This document shows positions 26,267 through 35,042 of a DNA stretch of 64,000 nucleotides, one piece after another. How positions within the stretch are numbered: the first letter of the stretch is position 1; every line of letters begins with the position of its first letter. The notes under the pieces are model-generated. The model was not told the DNA's origin and made no database searches. It saw only the letters and a program-made list of their open reading frames with translations. Origin of the DNA: Microbacterium paraoxydans (GTDB lineage: Bacteria > Actinomycetota > Actinomycetes > Actinomycetales > Microbacteriaceae); the NCBI RefSeq assembly GCF_019056515.1, contig NZ_CP064873.1, positions 1,550,001-1,614,000 of the forward strand, in the 5' to 3' direction. Position numbers and translations under genes: made by a program.

Positions 26267-27346
26267 TCAGATCTTCTTCTGCCACGCCCCTGCGTACGAC
26301 ACGGGCACGAAGCCGATCGCCTCGTTGATGTCGAGCATCGGCCGGTTCTCCTCCGCATTGAACGTCGAGACCACGGTCGACCCCGGGACGAGCTCCCGCC
26401 AGCGCAGGAGGTTGGCGCATTTGACGATCGTGCCGAGACGGTGGCCGCGGTGATCCTTCGCGACCAGCGTCCCGAACTGGTGGGTGGTCCCGGTCTTCTC
26501 CGCGCCGATCAGCAGCTCGTTGTACGCGACGAGCGTGCCGGACGGGACATGCTCCACCGCCACGACGGAGACGGTCTGACCAGCGCCCGTGAGACGCGCA
26601 TCCCGGCGGATCACCCGCTCCGCGTCGTACACCTCGGCGACGAAATCCATATCGCCACTGGGCGCATCGGTCGACAGCCGGGCGAGGACGGCGGCATACC
26701 CGTCGCGGAGCTCCGGCGGGGTGGGCAGCTCCCACTCGACCACGCGGTAGTCCGGCCCCGCGGCCGCGAGGGCCGCGTCCAACGCCCGGCGCAGGGGCTC
26801 CGGATCGGCGCGCAGATCGAGTTCGCTGTTGCGCTCGGCCTGCTCCAGGGTGAAGCCGTGGGCCTCGACGACATCGCTCAGCGGTGTCGCCGGGATCCGT
26901 CCCCAGCCGGTCCGGGGCTGGAGCATGCGGTCGCCCTCCTCGGGCCGGTGCAGAGTCCAGATCTGCAGGACGCTCCGGCCGCGCGCCCTGGCCTCGGCCT
27001 CGGCGCGGTCGAGCAGCGCGTCCTCGACACCGCGTCCGGCGTGGGCGGCCGGGACGAGGAGATCGAGCTCGGCGGCGCGCGCGTCCTCCTCCTGCGGGAA
27101 GGACACCGTCACCATGCCGATGATGTCGTCCCCCTCCCTGGCGACGAATCCGAGGTCCAGCGCATCGGAGTCGTCCTGCCAGTTGGGCAGCATCTGCGCG
27201 GCGTCCGGGGCGAGGTCGGGGAGACCGACCTGCTCGTCGCAGATCCGTCGATTCAGGGCGCCGTACGCGCGGAAGTCCGCGGCGTTCGCATCGTCGAGGG
27301 TGGCCGGGACGATCAGCGGCGTGATCGTCAATGCGGCGGTCGTCAT
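26267..27346 (-). CDS. Two-domain GNAT acetyltransferase
   Basis: A 359-residue protein with two GNAT folds. The first has an acetyl-CoA loop around residues 105-120 (AHAGRGVEDALLDRA). The second has DHRGHRLGTIVKCANL near residue 300, a complete QxxGxG-like site, followed by STFNAEENRPMLDINEAIGF, typical of the family's C-terminus. The first site is more degenerate and may be structural. Substrate unknown. The ATG at 27346 is preceded by TGA-rich sequence with AAGGACCTGAC as a weak ribosome site. Confidence 0.8.
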   Translation of the reverse strand: MTTAALTITPLIVPATLDDANAADFRAYGALNRRICDEQVGLPDLAPDAAQMLPNWQDDSDALDLGFVAREGDDIIGMVTVSFPQEEDARAAELDLLVPAAHAGRGVEDALLDRAEAEARARGRSVLQIWTLHRPEEGDRMLQPRTGWGRIPATPLSDVVEAHGFTLEQAERNSELDLRADPEPLRRALDAALAAAGPDYRVVEWELPTPPELRDGYAAVLARLSTDAPSGDMDFVAEVYDAERVIRRDARLTGAGQTVSVVAVEHVPSGTLVAYNELLIGAEKTGTTHQFGTLVAKDHRGHRLGTIVKCANLLRWRELVPGSTVVSTFNAEENRPMLDINEAIGFVPVSYAGAWQKKI

Positions 27347-27388
27347 GTCAGGTCCTTCGTGTCGGAGGGAGGGGGAGGTGCCGGGTAA

Positions 27389-27426
27389 CCCGGCGTCCGT
27401 CCGCGGGTGTACGGACGGACGCCGGG
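27389..27426 (-). terminator. Perfect 15-bp hairpin upstream of the acetyltransferase gene
   Basis: CCCGGCGTCCGTCCG (27389-27403) pairs with CGGACGGACGCCGGG (27412-27426) around an 8-base loop. It lies 30 bases after the small hypothetical gene and would end its transcript or attenuate read-through to the acetyltransferase gene. Confidence 0.65.
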
Positions 27427-27455
27427 CCGGCGTCGATGCGGTCGTCATCGCCCGG

Positions 27456-27740
27456 TCAGCGCATCCCGCGCTGCATGTCGTACATGAGGAGGGCGTGCGA
27501 CTCCGCGGCCGAACGGTGACGCTGCTCTCCGACGAGGAACAGGTCGCCGGGATCGACGGTCCACGACCGGCGCGGACGACGGGGCCGCTGCGCCCGCTGG
27601 AACAGCCAGAGGCCGATCCGGAGCGAGAGGCGGTCCGCGATGCCGAGCTCACGGAGCTCGTCGTCGCGGGGGATCTGGAGGACCTCGCGGTCCTCGGTAT
27701 CGGGCGGATGGGTGGTGCTGCGTGACAGCGTGATGTTCAC
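27456..27740 (-). CDS. Hypothetical protein, 94 residues
   Basis: A small, unrecognised protein. The sequence is polar at the start, has a helical middle (ELRELGIADRLSLRIGLWLFQRAQ), a basic patch (RPRRPRRSW) and ends RHRSAAESHALLMYDMQRGMR. The helix could be amphipathic or membrane-associated. The GTG at 27740 was chosen because GAAGGA lies about 7 bases upstream. The frame remains open to 27782, but no ribosome site is seen there. Nothing indicates a function; it is probably cotranscribed with the 37-residue gene upstream. Confidence 0.6.
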   Translation of the reverse strand: MNITLSRSTTHPPDTEDREVLQIPRDDELRELGIADRLSLRIGLWLFQRAQRPRRPRRSWTVDPGDLFLVGEQRHRSAAESHALLMYDMQRGMR

Positions 27741-27956
27741 GATGGTTCCTTCGAAAGGGGTGGATGGGTGCGGAAGCACCACGTCAGGACCGAGTCGTCG
27801 GCCGCGGCGGGTGCGGACGAGAGCAGCGCCTGCGGAGCCGCGGAATGCGGAGGCCGGAGGCGGCGGGGATCCATGATCCGAGGGGATCAGAGGGTGGGAC
27901 GCGACAGAACAGGCGGGAGAAGACCCGGATCGGGCCTGCGTTCCCAGGCTGCGGTT

Positions 27957-28070
27957 CTAGCGGAGCGAGCCGTGACGGACGCCGGCGGTCACCGATGCCG
28001 CGAGGCGCGGCGCGGAGTGCGCGGGCGCGGCGAGGCCAAAGACCTCTGCGGTGTGCTGAGTGATCATCAT
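27957..28070 (-). CDS. Small protein, 37 residues, strong expression signals
   Basis: An open frame of 37 codons starting MMITQHTAEVFGL and ending VRHGSLR. It is preceded by a near-perfect ribosome site (AAAGGAGG, 6 bases from the ATG) and by a promoter with TTGACG and TACGGT boxes at 18-base spacing. These are the best expression signals in this part of the window. No homologous family is recognised. It lies divergent from smc and upstream of the 94-residue hypothetical gene; the 216 bases in between hold only a doubtful 45-codon frame. It could be a true small protein or a leader peptide. Confidence 0.55.
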   Translation of the reverse strand: MMITQHTAEVFGLAAPAHSAPRLAASVTAGVRHGSLR

Positions 28071-28104
28071 CGGTAACCTCCTTTCGTGTGGCGATCCGGA
28101 GGCC

Positions 28105-28134
28105 ACCGTAGCGAAACTCTCAGGAGATCGTCAA
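28105..28134 (-). promoter_or_regulatory. Consensus-like promoter of the 37-residue gene
   Basis: On the minus strand, TTGACG (28134 to 28129) and TACGGT (28110 to 28105) are 18 bases apart. Transcription would start near 28098, giving a 28-base leader with an AAAGGAGG ribosome site. Confidence 0.7.
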
Positions 28135-28232
28135 GCATTTCGTGGTAGCACCGGCGTGTCGCGGTGGAGCCAGGGTCCGCGATGACCGCGCGGGATACCG
28201 GCCGTTCCGCGGGATTCCGGTAGCGTAGCGGC

Positions 28233-28271
28233 GTGAATCTCCCCGGACGAGCGGTCGCCCCATGCACCTGA
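28233..28271 (+). CDS. Leaderless mini-ORF overlapping the smc start
   Basis: Twelve codons (MNLPGRAVAPCT) from a GTG that lies six bases after a -10-like TAGCGT (28221-28226). The TGA at 28269-28271 overlaps the first codons of smc in another frame. The smc ATG lacks a good ribosome site, so ribosomes ending this mini-ORF could re-initiate at smc. The call rests on spacing only. Confidence 0.35.
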   Translation: MNLPGRAVAPCT

Positions 28272-31200
28272 AGAGCCTGACGCTCAAGGGGTTCAAGTCG
28301 TTCGCGCAGCCCACGACCTTCGTGTTCGAGCCCGGCGTCACGTGCATCGTCGGACCGAACGGCTCCGGCAAGTCCAATGTCGTCGACGCCCTCGCGTGGG
28401 TGATGGGGGAGCAGGGGGCGAAGACGCTCCGCGGCGGGAAGATGGAAGACGTCATCTTCGCCGGCACCTCGACCCGTGGTCCCCTCGGGCGCGCCGAGGT
28501 GCAGCTCACGATCGACAACGCCGACGGCGCGCTGCCGATCGAGTACGCCGAGGTCACCATCAGCCGCACGCTCTTCCGCAACGGCTCCAGCGAGTACGCC
28601 ATCAACGGCGAGAGCTGCCGTCTGCTCGATGTGCAGGAGCTGCTCAGCGACTCCGGCCTGGGTAGGGAGATGCACGTCATCGTGGGTCAGGGTCGGCTCG
28701 ACACCGTGCTCCAGGCCTCGCCGGAGGATCGACGCGGCTTCATCGAGGAGGCGGCCGGCATCCTCAAGCACCGTCGTCGCAAGGAGAAGACGCTGCGCAA
28801 GCTCGACGCGATGGAGGCCAACCTCACGCGTCTGAGCGACCTCGCCGGGGAGATCCGCCGACAGCTCAAGCCTCTCGGGCGCCAGGCGGAGATCGCGCGC
28901 GAGGCGCAGACCATCGCCGCCGTCGTGCGCGATGCCAAGGCCCGCCTGTTCGCCGACGACGTCGTGGCGCTGCGCACAGCCCTCGCGGACCACACCCGGA
29001 CCGAGCAGGAGCGGCACACCGAGCGTCTCGTGCTGTCCGACCAGGCCGAGACGGTGCGCGCCGGGATCGCTCGGCTGGAGAAGAACCAGAACTCGATCGC
29101 GGTCGACGAGGCACGCAGCGTCGCGTTCGGACTCGAACAGGTGCAGGAGCGGATGCGCGGGCTGTACACGCTCGCCAACCAGCGCCTCGCCCTCCTCGGG
29201 TCCGAGGAGGACGACGCGGCCGTGACCGCGGTGACCGTCACGCAGGCGACCATCGACGAGGCGAAGGAGGACATCGAGACGATCTCCTCCGGCCTCGGCG
29301 ACGCCCAGGACGCCGCGGCCGCCGCCAGCCGCGAGGTCGTGAACGCCCGTGCCGAGCTGGACACTCTCGACGTCGACATCGCGGAGCAGAGCGCGCTCGT
29401 CTCCGAGTACGACATGCGGCTCTCCTCGCTCCGCGGGAATGCCGATGCGGCCGCGTCCGCATTGGCCGCCGTCCGCGGGGCGGTGCTCCGTCAGGAGAAC
29501 GCCCTCGAAGCAGCGCACGCCCGGCGGCGCGAGGCTGAAGAGGCCCTGGAGGCGATCGACGACGCGGAAGCTCCCGAGGGCACGGCCGTCGAGTATGCCG
29601 CGGCCTACGAGAGCGCTCAGCGTGCGGCGACGGCGGCGGAGGCGGAACGGGAGAGCCTTCGCGAGCGCCTGCACGCCGCGGAGCGCGAGGTCGACGCCCT
29701 CACGGCGAAGGCCGCCGCGTTGAGCAGTGCGCTGTCGCTCTCGGGAGGTGCCGCCGAGATCGTCGCGGAGGGCGGCCCCGGAATCCGCGGTCTCGTCGGC
29801 GATGCCGTGCAGGTGCGGGCGGGATACGAAGCCGCGATCGCGGCCGTGCTCGGTCCCCTGGCCGAGGGTGTGCTGGTCGGTTCCGCGGAGGACGCGTTCC
29901 TCCTGGCGGCGGAGGCCGCGGAGCGCCGCCGTGGGGTGGTCGACTTCGTGGTCGCCGAGGCCCCGAGGGAGCGGGCGCCGCATCCGGCCGTCGACGGCGT
30001 GATCGCCGCGACCGAGACGGTGACCGCGCCGGACGGCGTCCTCGGGATCCTGGCGCATGTGCTCATCGCCGACGACCTCGATGCGGCGCGGGCCGCACGG
30101 CGCGCTCTGGACGCGGCAGGTGACACCGCGACCACGATCGTGACGACCGGGGGCGACGTCATCACCGCCCAGACGCTGCGGACCGGCTCCGGAGGGGAGC
30201 GCTCTCGCCTCGAACTCGCGGCCGAGCGCGATGCCGCGACCGAGCGGCTCACCGAGATCCAGATCGTCGTCGACTCCCTGCGCGAGGCGCGCATCGACGC
30301 CGACGAGGCCGTGGAGGAGACGCGGCGGCAAGCGAAGGACGCGCTGCGCGCGCTCCGCGAGCACGACGCCGCCCTCGCGACGCACGCGGAGCAGGTCAAC
30401 AAGGTGACCGTGCGCCATGAGGCCGCTGTCGCCGAATGCGACCGTCTCGAGACCGGCCTCGCCCAGGCGCAGGCCGCCGTGGCGGACGCGGAGGCGAAGG
30501 CGGAGACCGCGAAGGCGGAGCTCGACGCTGCCGTCGCGGCGCCGCGTCCGGTGCTCGACGCGTCGGCGCGGGATGGACTGCTCGAGGCGCTGGAGCGCGC
30601 CCGCGAGGGCGAGGTCCGCGCCCGCCTGGAGGTCGAGACCCTGCGTGAGCGTGTCCGTGCCGCGCAGTCCCGGGTGACCGCGTTGGAGCGGCAGCGCGAG
30701 CAGGAGCGGGACGCCGCCGCGGAGGCCGCCCGCCGCGCTGTCATCCGCCGGGCGCAGCGCGAGGCGGCGTCCGGAGTCGTGGACGAGCTGCCGCGCATCC
30801 TCGACTCCCTCGACCGCTCGGTCACCGAGGCCCGTGTCGCCCTGGCGGAGGCGGAAGCCGCGCGGTCGGCGCAGAACGAGGAACTGGTCGCTCTGCGCGC
30901 CCAGGAGTCGTCGCTGCGGGAGCGTCTGGCCGGGCTCACGGAGAGCGTGCACGGCCTGGAGCTGCAGATCCACGAGAAGAAGCTCCACCTGAACAGCCTC
31001 TTGGAGCGCGTGTCCTCGGAGCTCTCGCTGGACGAGGACGTGCTCGTCGCCGAGTACGGTCCTGATCAGCTCGTACCGCGGGATCCCGGGGCGGAGCCGG
31101 CCGACGGCGAACTGCTCGACGACACCGCGATCCCGTTCGACCGGCGCATCCAGCAGCGGCGCCTCGCGGACGCGGAGCGGAAGCTCGCCCAGCTCGGGCG

Positions 31201-31807
31201 GGTCAACCCGCTCGCGCTGGAGGAGTTCGCCGCCCTGGAGCAGCGCCACGCTTTCCTCACCACGCAGCTCGCGGACCTGACGCAGACCCGGCAGGACCTC
31301 TTGACGATCATCGCCGACCTCGACGAGCGCATGCAGACGATCTTCGCCAGCGCGTTCGAGGACACCAAGGAGGCGTTCGGTCAGGTCTTCCCGCTGCTGT
31401 TCCCCGGCGGCACGGGCAGCATCTCGCTGACCGATCCGGAGAACATGCTGACGACGGGGATCGAGGTCTCGGTCCGTCCCGTCGGGAAGAAGATCGAGCG
31501 GCTGTCGCTGCTGTCCGGCGGCGAGCGGTCGTTGGCCGCGGTGGCGCTCCTGGTGGCGATCTTCAAGGCGCGCCCCAGCCCGTTCTACATCCTCGACGAG
31601 GTCGAGGCCGCCCTGGACGACGCGAACCTCGGCCGGCTCCTCACGGTGTTCGAGCAGCTGCGCGAGAGCTCCCAGCTCCTCGTCATCACGCACCAGAAGC
31701 GGACGATGGAGATCGCCGACGCGCTCTACGGCGTGTCGATGCGTCAGGACGGGGTCTCCGCGGTGGTCGGGCAGCGCGTCGGCGACCGCGCCGCCGCCGC
31801 CGTCTGA
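28262..31807 (+). CDS. smc: Chromosome segregation protein SMC
   Basis: An 1181-residue condensin ATPase. Walker A is GPNGSGKS (residues 31-38). Long coiled coils flank a hinge at about 495-640 (GGPGIRGLVGDAVQVRAGYE ...). The C-terminal head has the signature LLSGGERSLAAVALL near 1081 and Walker B FYILDEVEAALDDANL near 1107. The ATG at 28262 gives the standard start HLKSLTLKGFKSF, but it has no clear ribosome site and is overlapped by an upstream mini-ORF. It is separated from mutM, its usual neighbour, by about 4 kb of accessory genes. Confidence 0.96.
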   Translation: MHLKSLTLKGFKSFAQPTTFVFEPGVTCIVGPNGSGKSNVVDALAWVMGEQGAKTLRGGKMEDVIFAGTSTRGPLGRAEVQLTIDNADGALPIEYAEVTISRTLFRNGSSEYAINGESCRLLDVQELLSDSGLGREMHVIVGQGRLDTVLQASPEDRRGFIEEAAGILKHRRRKEKTLRKLDAMEANLTRLSDLAGEIRRQLKPLGRQAEIAREAQTIAAVVRDAKARLFADDVVALRTALADHTRTEQERHTERLVLSDQAETVRAGIARLEKNQNSIAVDEARSVAFGLEQVQERMRGLYTLANQRLALLGSEEDDAAVTAVTVTQATIDEAKEDIETISSGLGDAQDAAAAASREVVNARAELDTLDVDIAEQSALVSEYDMRLSSLRGNADAAASALAAVRGAVLRQENALEAAHARRREAEEALEAIDDAEAPEGTAVEYAAAYESAQRAATAAEAERESLRERLHAAEREVDALTAKAAALSSALSLSGGAAEIVAEGGPGIRGLVGDAVQVRAGYEAAIAAVLGPLAEGVLVGSAEDAFLLAAEAAERRRGVVDFVVAEAPRERAPHPAVDGVIAATETVTAPDGVLGILAHVLIADDLDAARAARRALDAAGDTATTIVTTGGDVITAQTLRTGSGGERSRLELAAERDAATERLTEIQIVVDSLREARIDADEAVEETRRQAKDALRALREHDAALATHAEQVNKVTVRHEAAVAECDRLETGLAQAQAAVADAEAKAETAKAELDAAVAAPRPVLDASARDGLLEALERAREGEVRARLEVETLRERVRAAQSRVTALERQREQERDAAAEAARRAVIRRAQREAASGVVDELPRILDSLDRSVTEARVALAEAEAARSAQNEELVALRAQESSLRERLAGLTESVHGLELQIHEKKLHLNSLLERVSSELSLDEDVLVAEYGPDQLVPRDPGAEPADGELLDDTAIPFDRRIQQRRLADAERKLAQLGRVNPLALEEFAALEQRHAFLTTQLADLTQTRQDLLTIIADLDERMQTIFASAFEDTKEAFGQVFPLLFPGGTGSISLTDPENMLTTGIEVSVRPVGKKIERLSLLSGGERSLAAVALLVAIFKARPSPFYILDEVEAALDDANLGRLLTVFEQLRESSQLLVITHQKRTMEIADALYGVSMRQDGVSAVVGQRVGDRAAAAV

Positions 31808-31919
31808 CTCACCCCGGGCACGACTGCGGAGATCGTGGCCCCCACCTGGCGTGTCGACGGTCGGATCCGGCGTGTCGCCCGCGGTCTCCGAAGCTGTGCT
31901 CGGACGGACCCGGGGCGGG

Positions 31920-32597
31920 TCACATCGTGAGGGACTGTTCGAATGCGGTCACGGCGGCGGGGAACCCGGGGTGGTCCTGGGGGCGGTGAGCGAAACCGGA
32001 GAGGACGATGTGCTCGGCCCCGATATCGACGAGCCGTCGGGCGATGAGCTCGTACTCCTCGTTCCAGCCGCCGGTGACCACGAGGGTCGGCACCCCGGCG
32101 AGAGAATGCTCCCGGATGCCGTGTCCCCAAGGGAGATTCGCGGTTGCCCAGTGCTCCGCGACCGCGCGTTCGTCCGGCCAGGACTCGCGGTCCAGCGGGC
32201 CGCTGAACATGAGCGGGCGCAGGATCGACCAGAAGCCGTAGAGGTCGTCCTCGGCCGCGCGTGATCGCGCCTCCGTGACCACGGCGATATGCCGCTCGAT
32301 CGGTGCGTCACCGCGAGCGATGTCGTACAGGGCGGGCTCGACGAGGACGAGGCCCGACACCCGCAGACCGTCGGCGAGGGCGCGGACGGCGGTCACCGCG
32401 CCGATGGAGTGGGCGAACAGGAGCGGCGTCCGGTCACGTTCTTCCTCGACGAGAGCGCCCGCCTGCGCTTCGACGGACGACTCCGGCGGGAAGCTGAGGA
32501 AGGTCCCCGACTCCGGACCCTGCGAGGGCCATGCGGCGGTGCCGAGCCTCCCGGCGCCATGGAGGAACACCCGGTGCGGGAGCGGCGCGCGGTGCAT
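31920..32597 (-). CDS. Alpha/beta-fold hydrolase
   Basis: A 225-residue serine hydrolase-like protein. The oxyanion region is FLHGAGRLG (about residues 12-20), the nucleophile elbow FAHSIGA (Ser near residue 65), an acid candidate lies after VVTGGWNEE, and the catalytic histidine is in LSGFAHRPQDHP near 208. Substrate unknown. The start is probably leaderless: TAGCAT on the minus strand (32609 to 32604) ends six bases before the ATG. It lies between smc and ftsY, an uncommon insertion. Confidence 0.8.
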   Translation of the reverse strand: MHRAPLPHRVFLHGAGRLGTAAWPSQGPESGTFLSFPPESSVEAQAGALVEEERDRTPLLFAHSIGAVTAVRALADGLRVSGLVLVEPALYDIARGDAPIERHIAVVTEARSRAAEDDLYGFWSILRPLMFSGPLDRESWPDERAVAEHWATANLPWGHGIREHSLAGVPTLVVTGGWNEEYELIARRLVDIGAEHIVLSGFAHRPQDHPGFPAAVTAFEQSLTM

Positions 32598-32603
32598 CCC
32601 TGG

Positions 32604-32619
32604 ATGCTACCCGTAGGCT
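32604..32619. promoter_or_regulatory. Divergent leaderless promoter pair (hydrolase / ftsY)
   Basis: In a 28-base gap, TAGCAT on the minus strand (32609 to 32604) serves the hydrolase and TAGGCT on the plus strand (32614-32619) serves ftsY; each ends six bases before its ATG. Polymerases would clash. Confidence 0.6.
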
Positions 32620-32625
32620 GGACGC

Positions 32626-33498
32626 ATGGCAGAGAAGTCCTGGTCTCTCGGTCGCGCGCTGCGCGGCATGTTCGTGAAGCCCACCATCGACGAGACGACG
32701 TGGGAAGACCTGGAGACGGCGCTGATCACGGCGGACTTCGGCCCCGACATCAGCGAGCGCATCGTCGAAGAGCTGCGCGACAAGGTCGCGAAGTACCGCA
32801 CCACCGACCCCAAGGACCTCCAGCGCATGCTGCGGGAGACCCTGGAGGAGCACTTCGCGAAGTTCGACACCACGCTCAAGCTCACCGAGCGCCCGGCCGT
32901 GGTCCTCGTCGTCGGGGTGAACGGCGTGGGCAAGACGACCACGATCGGGAAGTTCACGAAGTTCCTCCGCGGGTACCAGCGGAGCGTGGTCGTCGGCGCC
33001 GCCGACACCTTCCGTGCCGCCGCCGTCGACCAGCTCGCCACCTGGGCCCAGCGCGGGGGAGCGGCGATCGTCCGCCCGCAGCAGGAAGGCCAGGACCCGG
33101 CTTCCGTCGCCTTCCAGACCGTCGAGTACGCGAAGCGCGAGGGGATGGAGATCGCGATCATCGACACGGCGGGACGTCTGCACACCAAGGGCGGACTCAT
33201 GGACGAACTGGGCAAGATCCGCCGTGTCGTGGAGAAGCAGGCTCCCATCAGCGAGGTGCTTCTGGTCCTCGATGCGACGACGGGGCAGAACGGCGTCATG
33301 CAGGCGGAGACCTTCCTGCAGCACGCCGGCGTCACAGGTCTCGTGCTCACCAAGCTCGACGGCTCGGCCAAGGGCGGCTTCGTGCTCGCGGTGCAGGAGC
33401 GCACGGGCATCCCGGTGAAGCTCCTCGGCCAGGGCGAGGGCATCGACGATCTGACCGGTTTCACGCCGCACGTCTTCGTGCAGGCGCTGGTCGGCTGA
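32626..33498 (+). CDS. ftsY: Signal recognition particle receptor FtsY
   Basis: A 290-residue SRP GTPase that docks ribosome-SRP complexes at the membrane. The N domain (residues 1-95) is followed by the G domain with GVNGVGKTTT (about 100-109), the DTAGR motif and TKLDGSAKGG. It lacks the long acidic A domain of E. coli FtsY and begins directly with a short basic/amphipathic helix (KSWSLGRALRGMF) that probably binds lipid. TAGGCT ends six bases before the ATG. Confidence 0.95.
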   Translation: MAEKSWSLGRALRGMFVKPTIDETTWEDLETALITADFGPDISERIVEELRDKVAKYRTTDPKDLQRMLRETLEEHFAKFDTTLKLTERPAVVLVVGVNGVGKTTTIGKFTKFLRGYQRSVVVGAADTFRAAAVDQLATWAQRGGAAIVRPQQEGQDPASVAFQTVEYAKREGMEIAIIDTAGRLHTKGGLMDELGKIRRVVEKQAPISEVLLVLDATTGQNGVMQAETFLQHAGVTGLVLTKLDGSAKGGFVLAVQERTGIPVKLLGQGEGIDDLTGFTPHVFVQALVG

Positions 33499-33541
33499 CA
33501 CAGGGCTTCCGCCCCGAGCACCAGGCTGGTTTCATAGCGTT

Positions 33542-34042
33542 ATGGCGATCGAACACGACTACTTCGGACTGCTGTCGTCGGGCCCCGACGGCTCGATCTT
33601 CTGGTCGGAGACGGTCGAGCTCGGCGACCAGAGCGTCACGGTGGACCTGACGGCCCCGGACCAGGACGACGTCTCCGCCGACGCCCTCGACATCGCCGCC
33701 GGGCTCATCGCCGGCCTGGAGAACGTGGACGCGACCGCACGGCGCGGGATGCTCGCCGAGGTGGACGACCGCACGAGCGAGGTGACCGAGTACATCCTGC
33801 AGCAGCAGGAGGCGTTCGGCGACGACCTCCCCGACGTCCTCATCGACGTGTCCGGGGACGCGGCCGTGGACATCATCCGATCGCTGCGCCTGATGAGCAT
33901 GACGATCCTCGCGGACGAGCACGGCGGCTCCGAGCCGTTCGCGGTGCTGGAGTACGCGCTCGACGACAGCGCCACCGACGACGTGCTGCTCGTGAACCTG
34001 GGCTCCGACGGCAGCGTGCAGTCGGTCATGAGCGCCGACTGA
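33542..34042 (+). CDS. DUF2004-like protein
   Basis: A 166-residue acidic cytosolic protein resembling DUF2004 members found in Microbacteriaceae. The N-terminus (EHDYFGLL ... IFWSETVELGDQSVTVDLTAPD) gives an all-beta start, followed by a helical part. No catalytic motif is visible and the function is unknown. It begins 43 bases after ftsY and converges with lipA 10 bases from its stop. The promoter was not resolved; a TAGCGT lies only one base before the ATG, too close to serve as a -10 box for this start. Confidence 0.7.
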   Translation: MAIEHDYFGLLSSGPDGSIFWSETVELGDQSVTVDLTAPDQDDVSADALDIAAGLIAGLENVDATARRGMLAEVDDRTSEVTEYILQQQEAFGDDLPDVLIDVSGDAAVDIIRSLRLMSMTILADEHGGSEPFAVLEYALDDSATDDVLLVNLGSDGSVQSVMSAD

Positions 34043-34052
34043 CCGCCGCTGG

Positions 34053-35042
34053 TCAGACCGCCTGCGCGAAGCCGAGGTCGGCGCTCTCCGCGATGTGCGC
34101 GAGGTGCGCGGGGATCTCCCGTCCCTTCGAGGTCATCGACTGCGCCCAGAGCCGTCCGGCCCGGTACGAGGAGCGCACCAGCGGCCCGGCGAGCACACCG
34201 AGGAAGCCGATCCGCTCCGCCTCCTCCTTGAACTCGACGAACTCGGCCGGCTTCACCCACCGCGACACCGGGAGATGACGCGGCGTCGGGCGGAGGTACT
34301 GGGTGATGGTGATGATGTCGCAGCCGGCGTCGTGGAGGTCCTGCAGCGCCTGGACGACCTCCTCCGGCTCCTCGCCCATGCCGAGGATGAGGTTCGACTT
34401 CGTGATGAGTCCGGCGTCGCGGGCCTGCGTGAGCACGTTCAGCGACCGCTCGTAGCGGAACGCGGGGCGGATGCGCTTGAAGATGCGAGGCACCGTCTCC
34501 ACGTTGTGCGCGAAGACCTCGGGGCGTGCGTCGAAGATCTGGCCGAGGAACGCCGGGTCGGCGTTGTGCTCGTTGGCCAGCAGTTCCACGCCGGTGTTCG
34601 GGTTCAGCTCGTGGATCTTGCGCACCGTCTCGGCGTTCAGCCAGGCACCGGTGTCGGGGAGGTCGTCGCGGGCCACGCTCGTGACGGTCGCGTAGCGGAG
34701 GTTCATCCGCTGCACGCTCTCGGCGACGCGTCGCGGCTCGTCGGTGTCGTAGTCGGCGGGCTTGCCGGTGTCGATCTGGCAGAAGTCGCAGCGACGCGTG
34801 CACTGCGACCCCCCGATGAGGAACGTCGCCTCGCGGTCCTCCCAGCACTCGTAGATGTTCGGGCAGCCGGCCTCCTGGCACACCGTGTGCAGATCCTCGC
34901 TCTTCACGAGCGAATGTAGCGCCGAGTACTCCGGCCCCATCTTGGCTTTCGTCTTGATCCACTCGGGCTTGCGCTCGATCGGGGTCTCGGCGTTGCGGAT
35001 CTCGAGGCGGAGGAGCTTGCGCCCCTCGGGTGCGGCGGTCAT
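34053..35042 (-). CDS. lipA: Lipoyl synthase
   Basis: A 329-residue radical-SAM enzyme that inserts two sulfurs into protein-bound octanoate. Both iron-sulfur sites are present: the auxiliary cluster [12 protein letters not shown] and the radical-SAM motif [15 protein letters not shown] near the C-terminus contains the serine ligand of the auxiliary cluster. The ATG overlaps the stop of lipB (ATGA), so the two genes are one operon that makes lipoyl groups for 2-oxoacid dehydrogenases. Confidence 0.96.
   Translation of the reverse strand: MTAAPEGRKLLRLEIRNAETPIERKPEWIKTKAKMGPEYSALHSLVKSEDLHTVCQEAGCPNIYECWEDREATFLIGGSQCTRRCDFCQIDTGKPADYDTDEPRRVAESVQRMNLRYATVTSVARDDLPDTGAWLNAETVRKIHELNPNTGVELLANEHNADPAFLGQIFDARPEVFAHNVETVPRIFKRIRPAFRYERSLNVLTQARDAGLITKSNLILGMGEEPEEVVQALQDLHDAGCDIITITQYLRPTPRHLPVSRWVKPAEFVEFKEEAERIGFLGVLAGPLVRSSYRAGRLWAQSMTSKGREIPAHLAHIAESADLGFAQAV

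Noticed and set aside
27737..27874. A 45-codon minus-strand frame ending in the start of the 94-residue hypothetical gene
   Set aside because: The GTGA-type overlap is suggestive, but there is no ribosome site, and the Pro/Ala-rich sequence looks non-coding. Left out of the features.
28067..31693. A reading frame of about 1200 codons opposite smc
   Set aside because: It mirrors smc codon structure: in GC-rich DNA the antisense frame lacks stops. It shows no family motif, and smc is unmistakable.
33535..33541. TAGCGT directly before the DUF2004 ATG as a leaderless -10 box
   Set aside because: Only one base separates it from the ATG, so it cannot serve this start.
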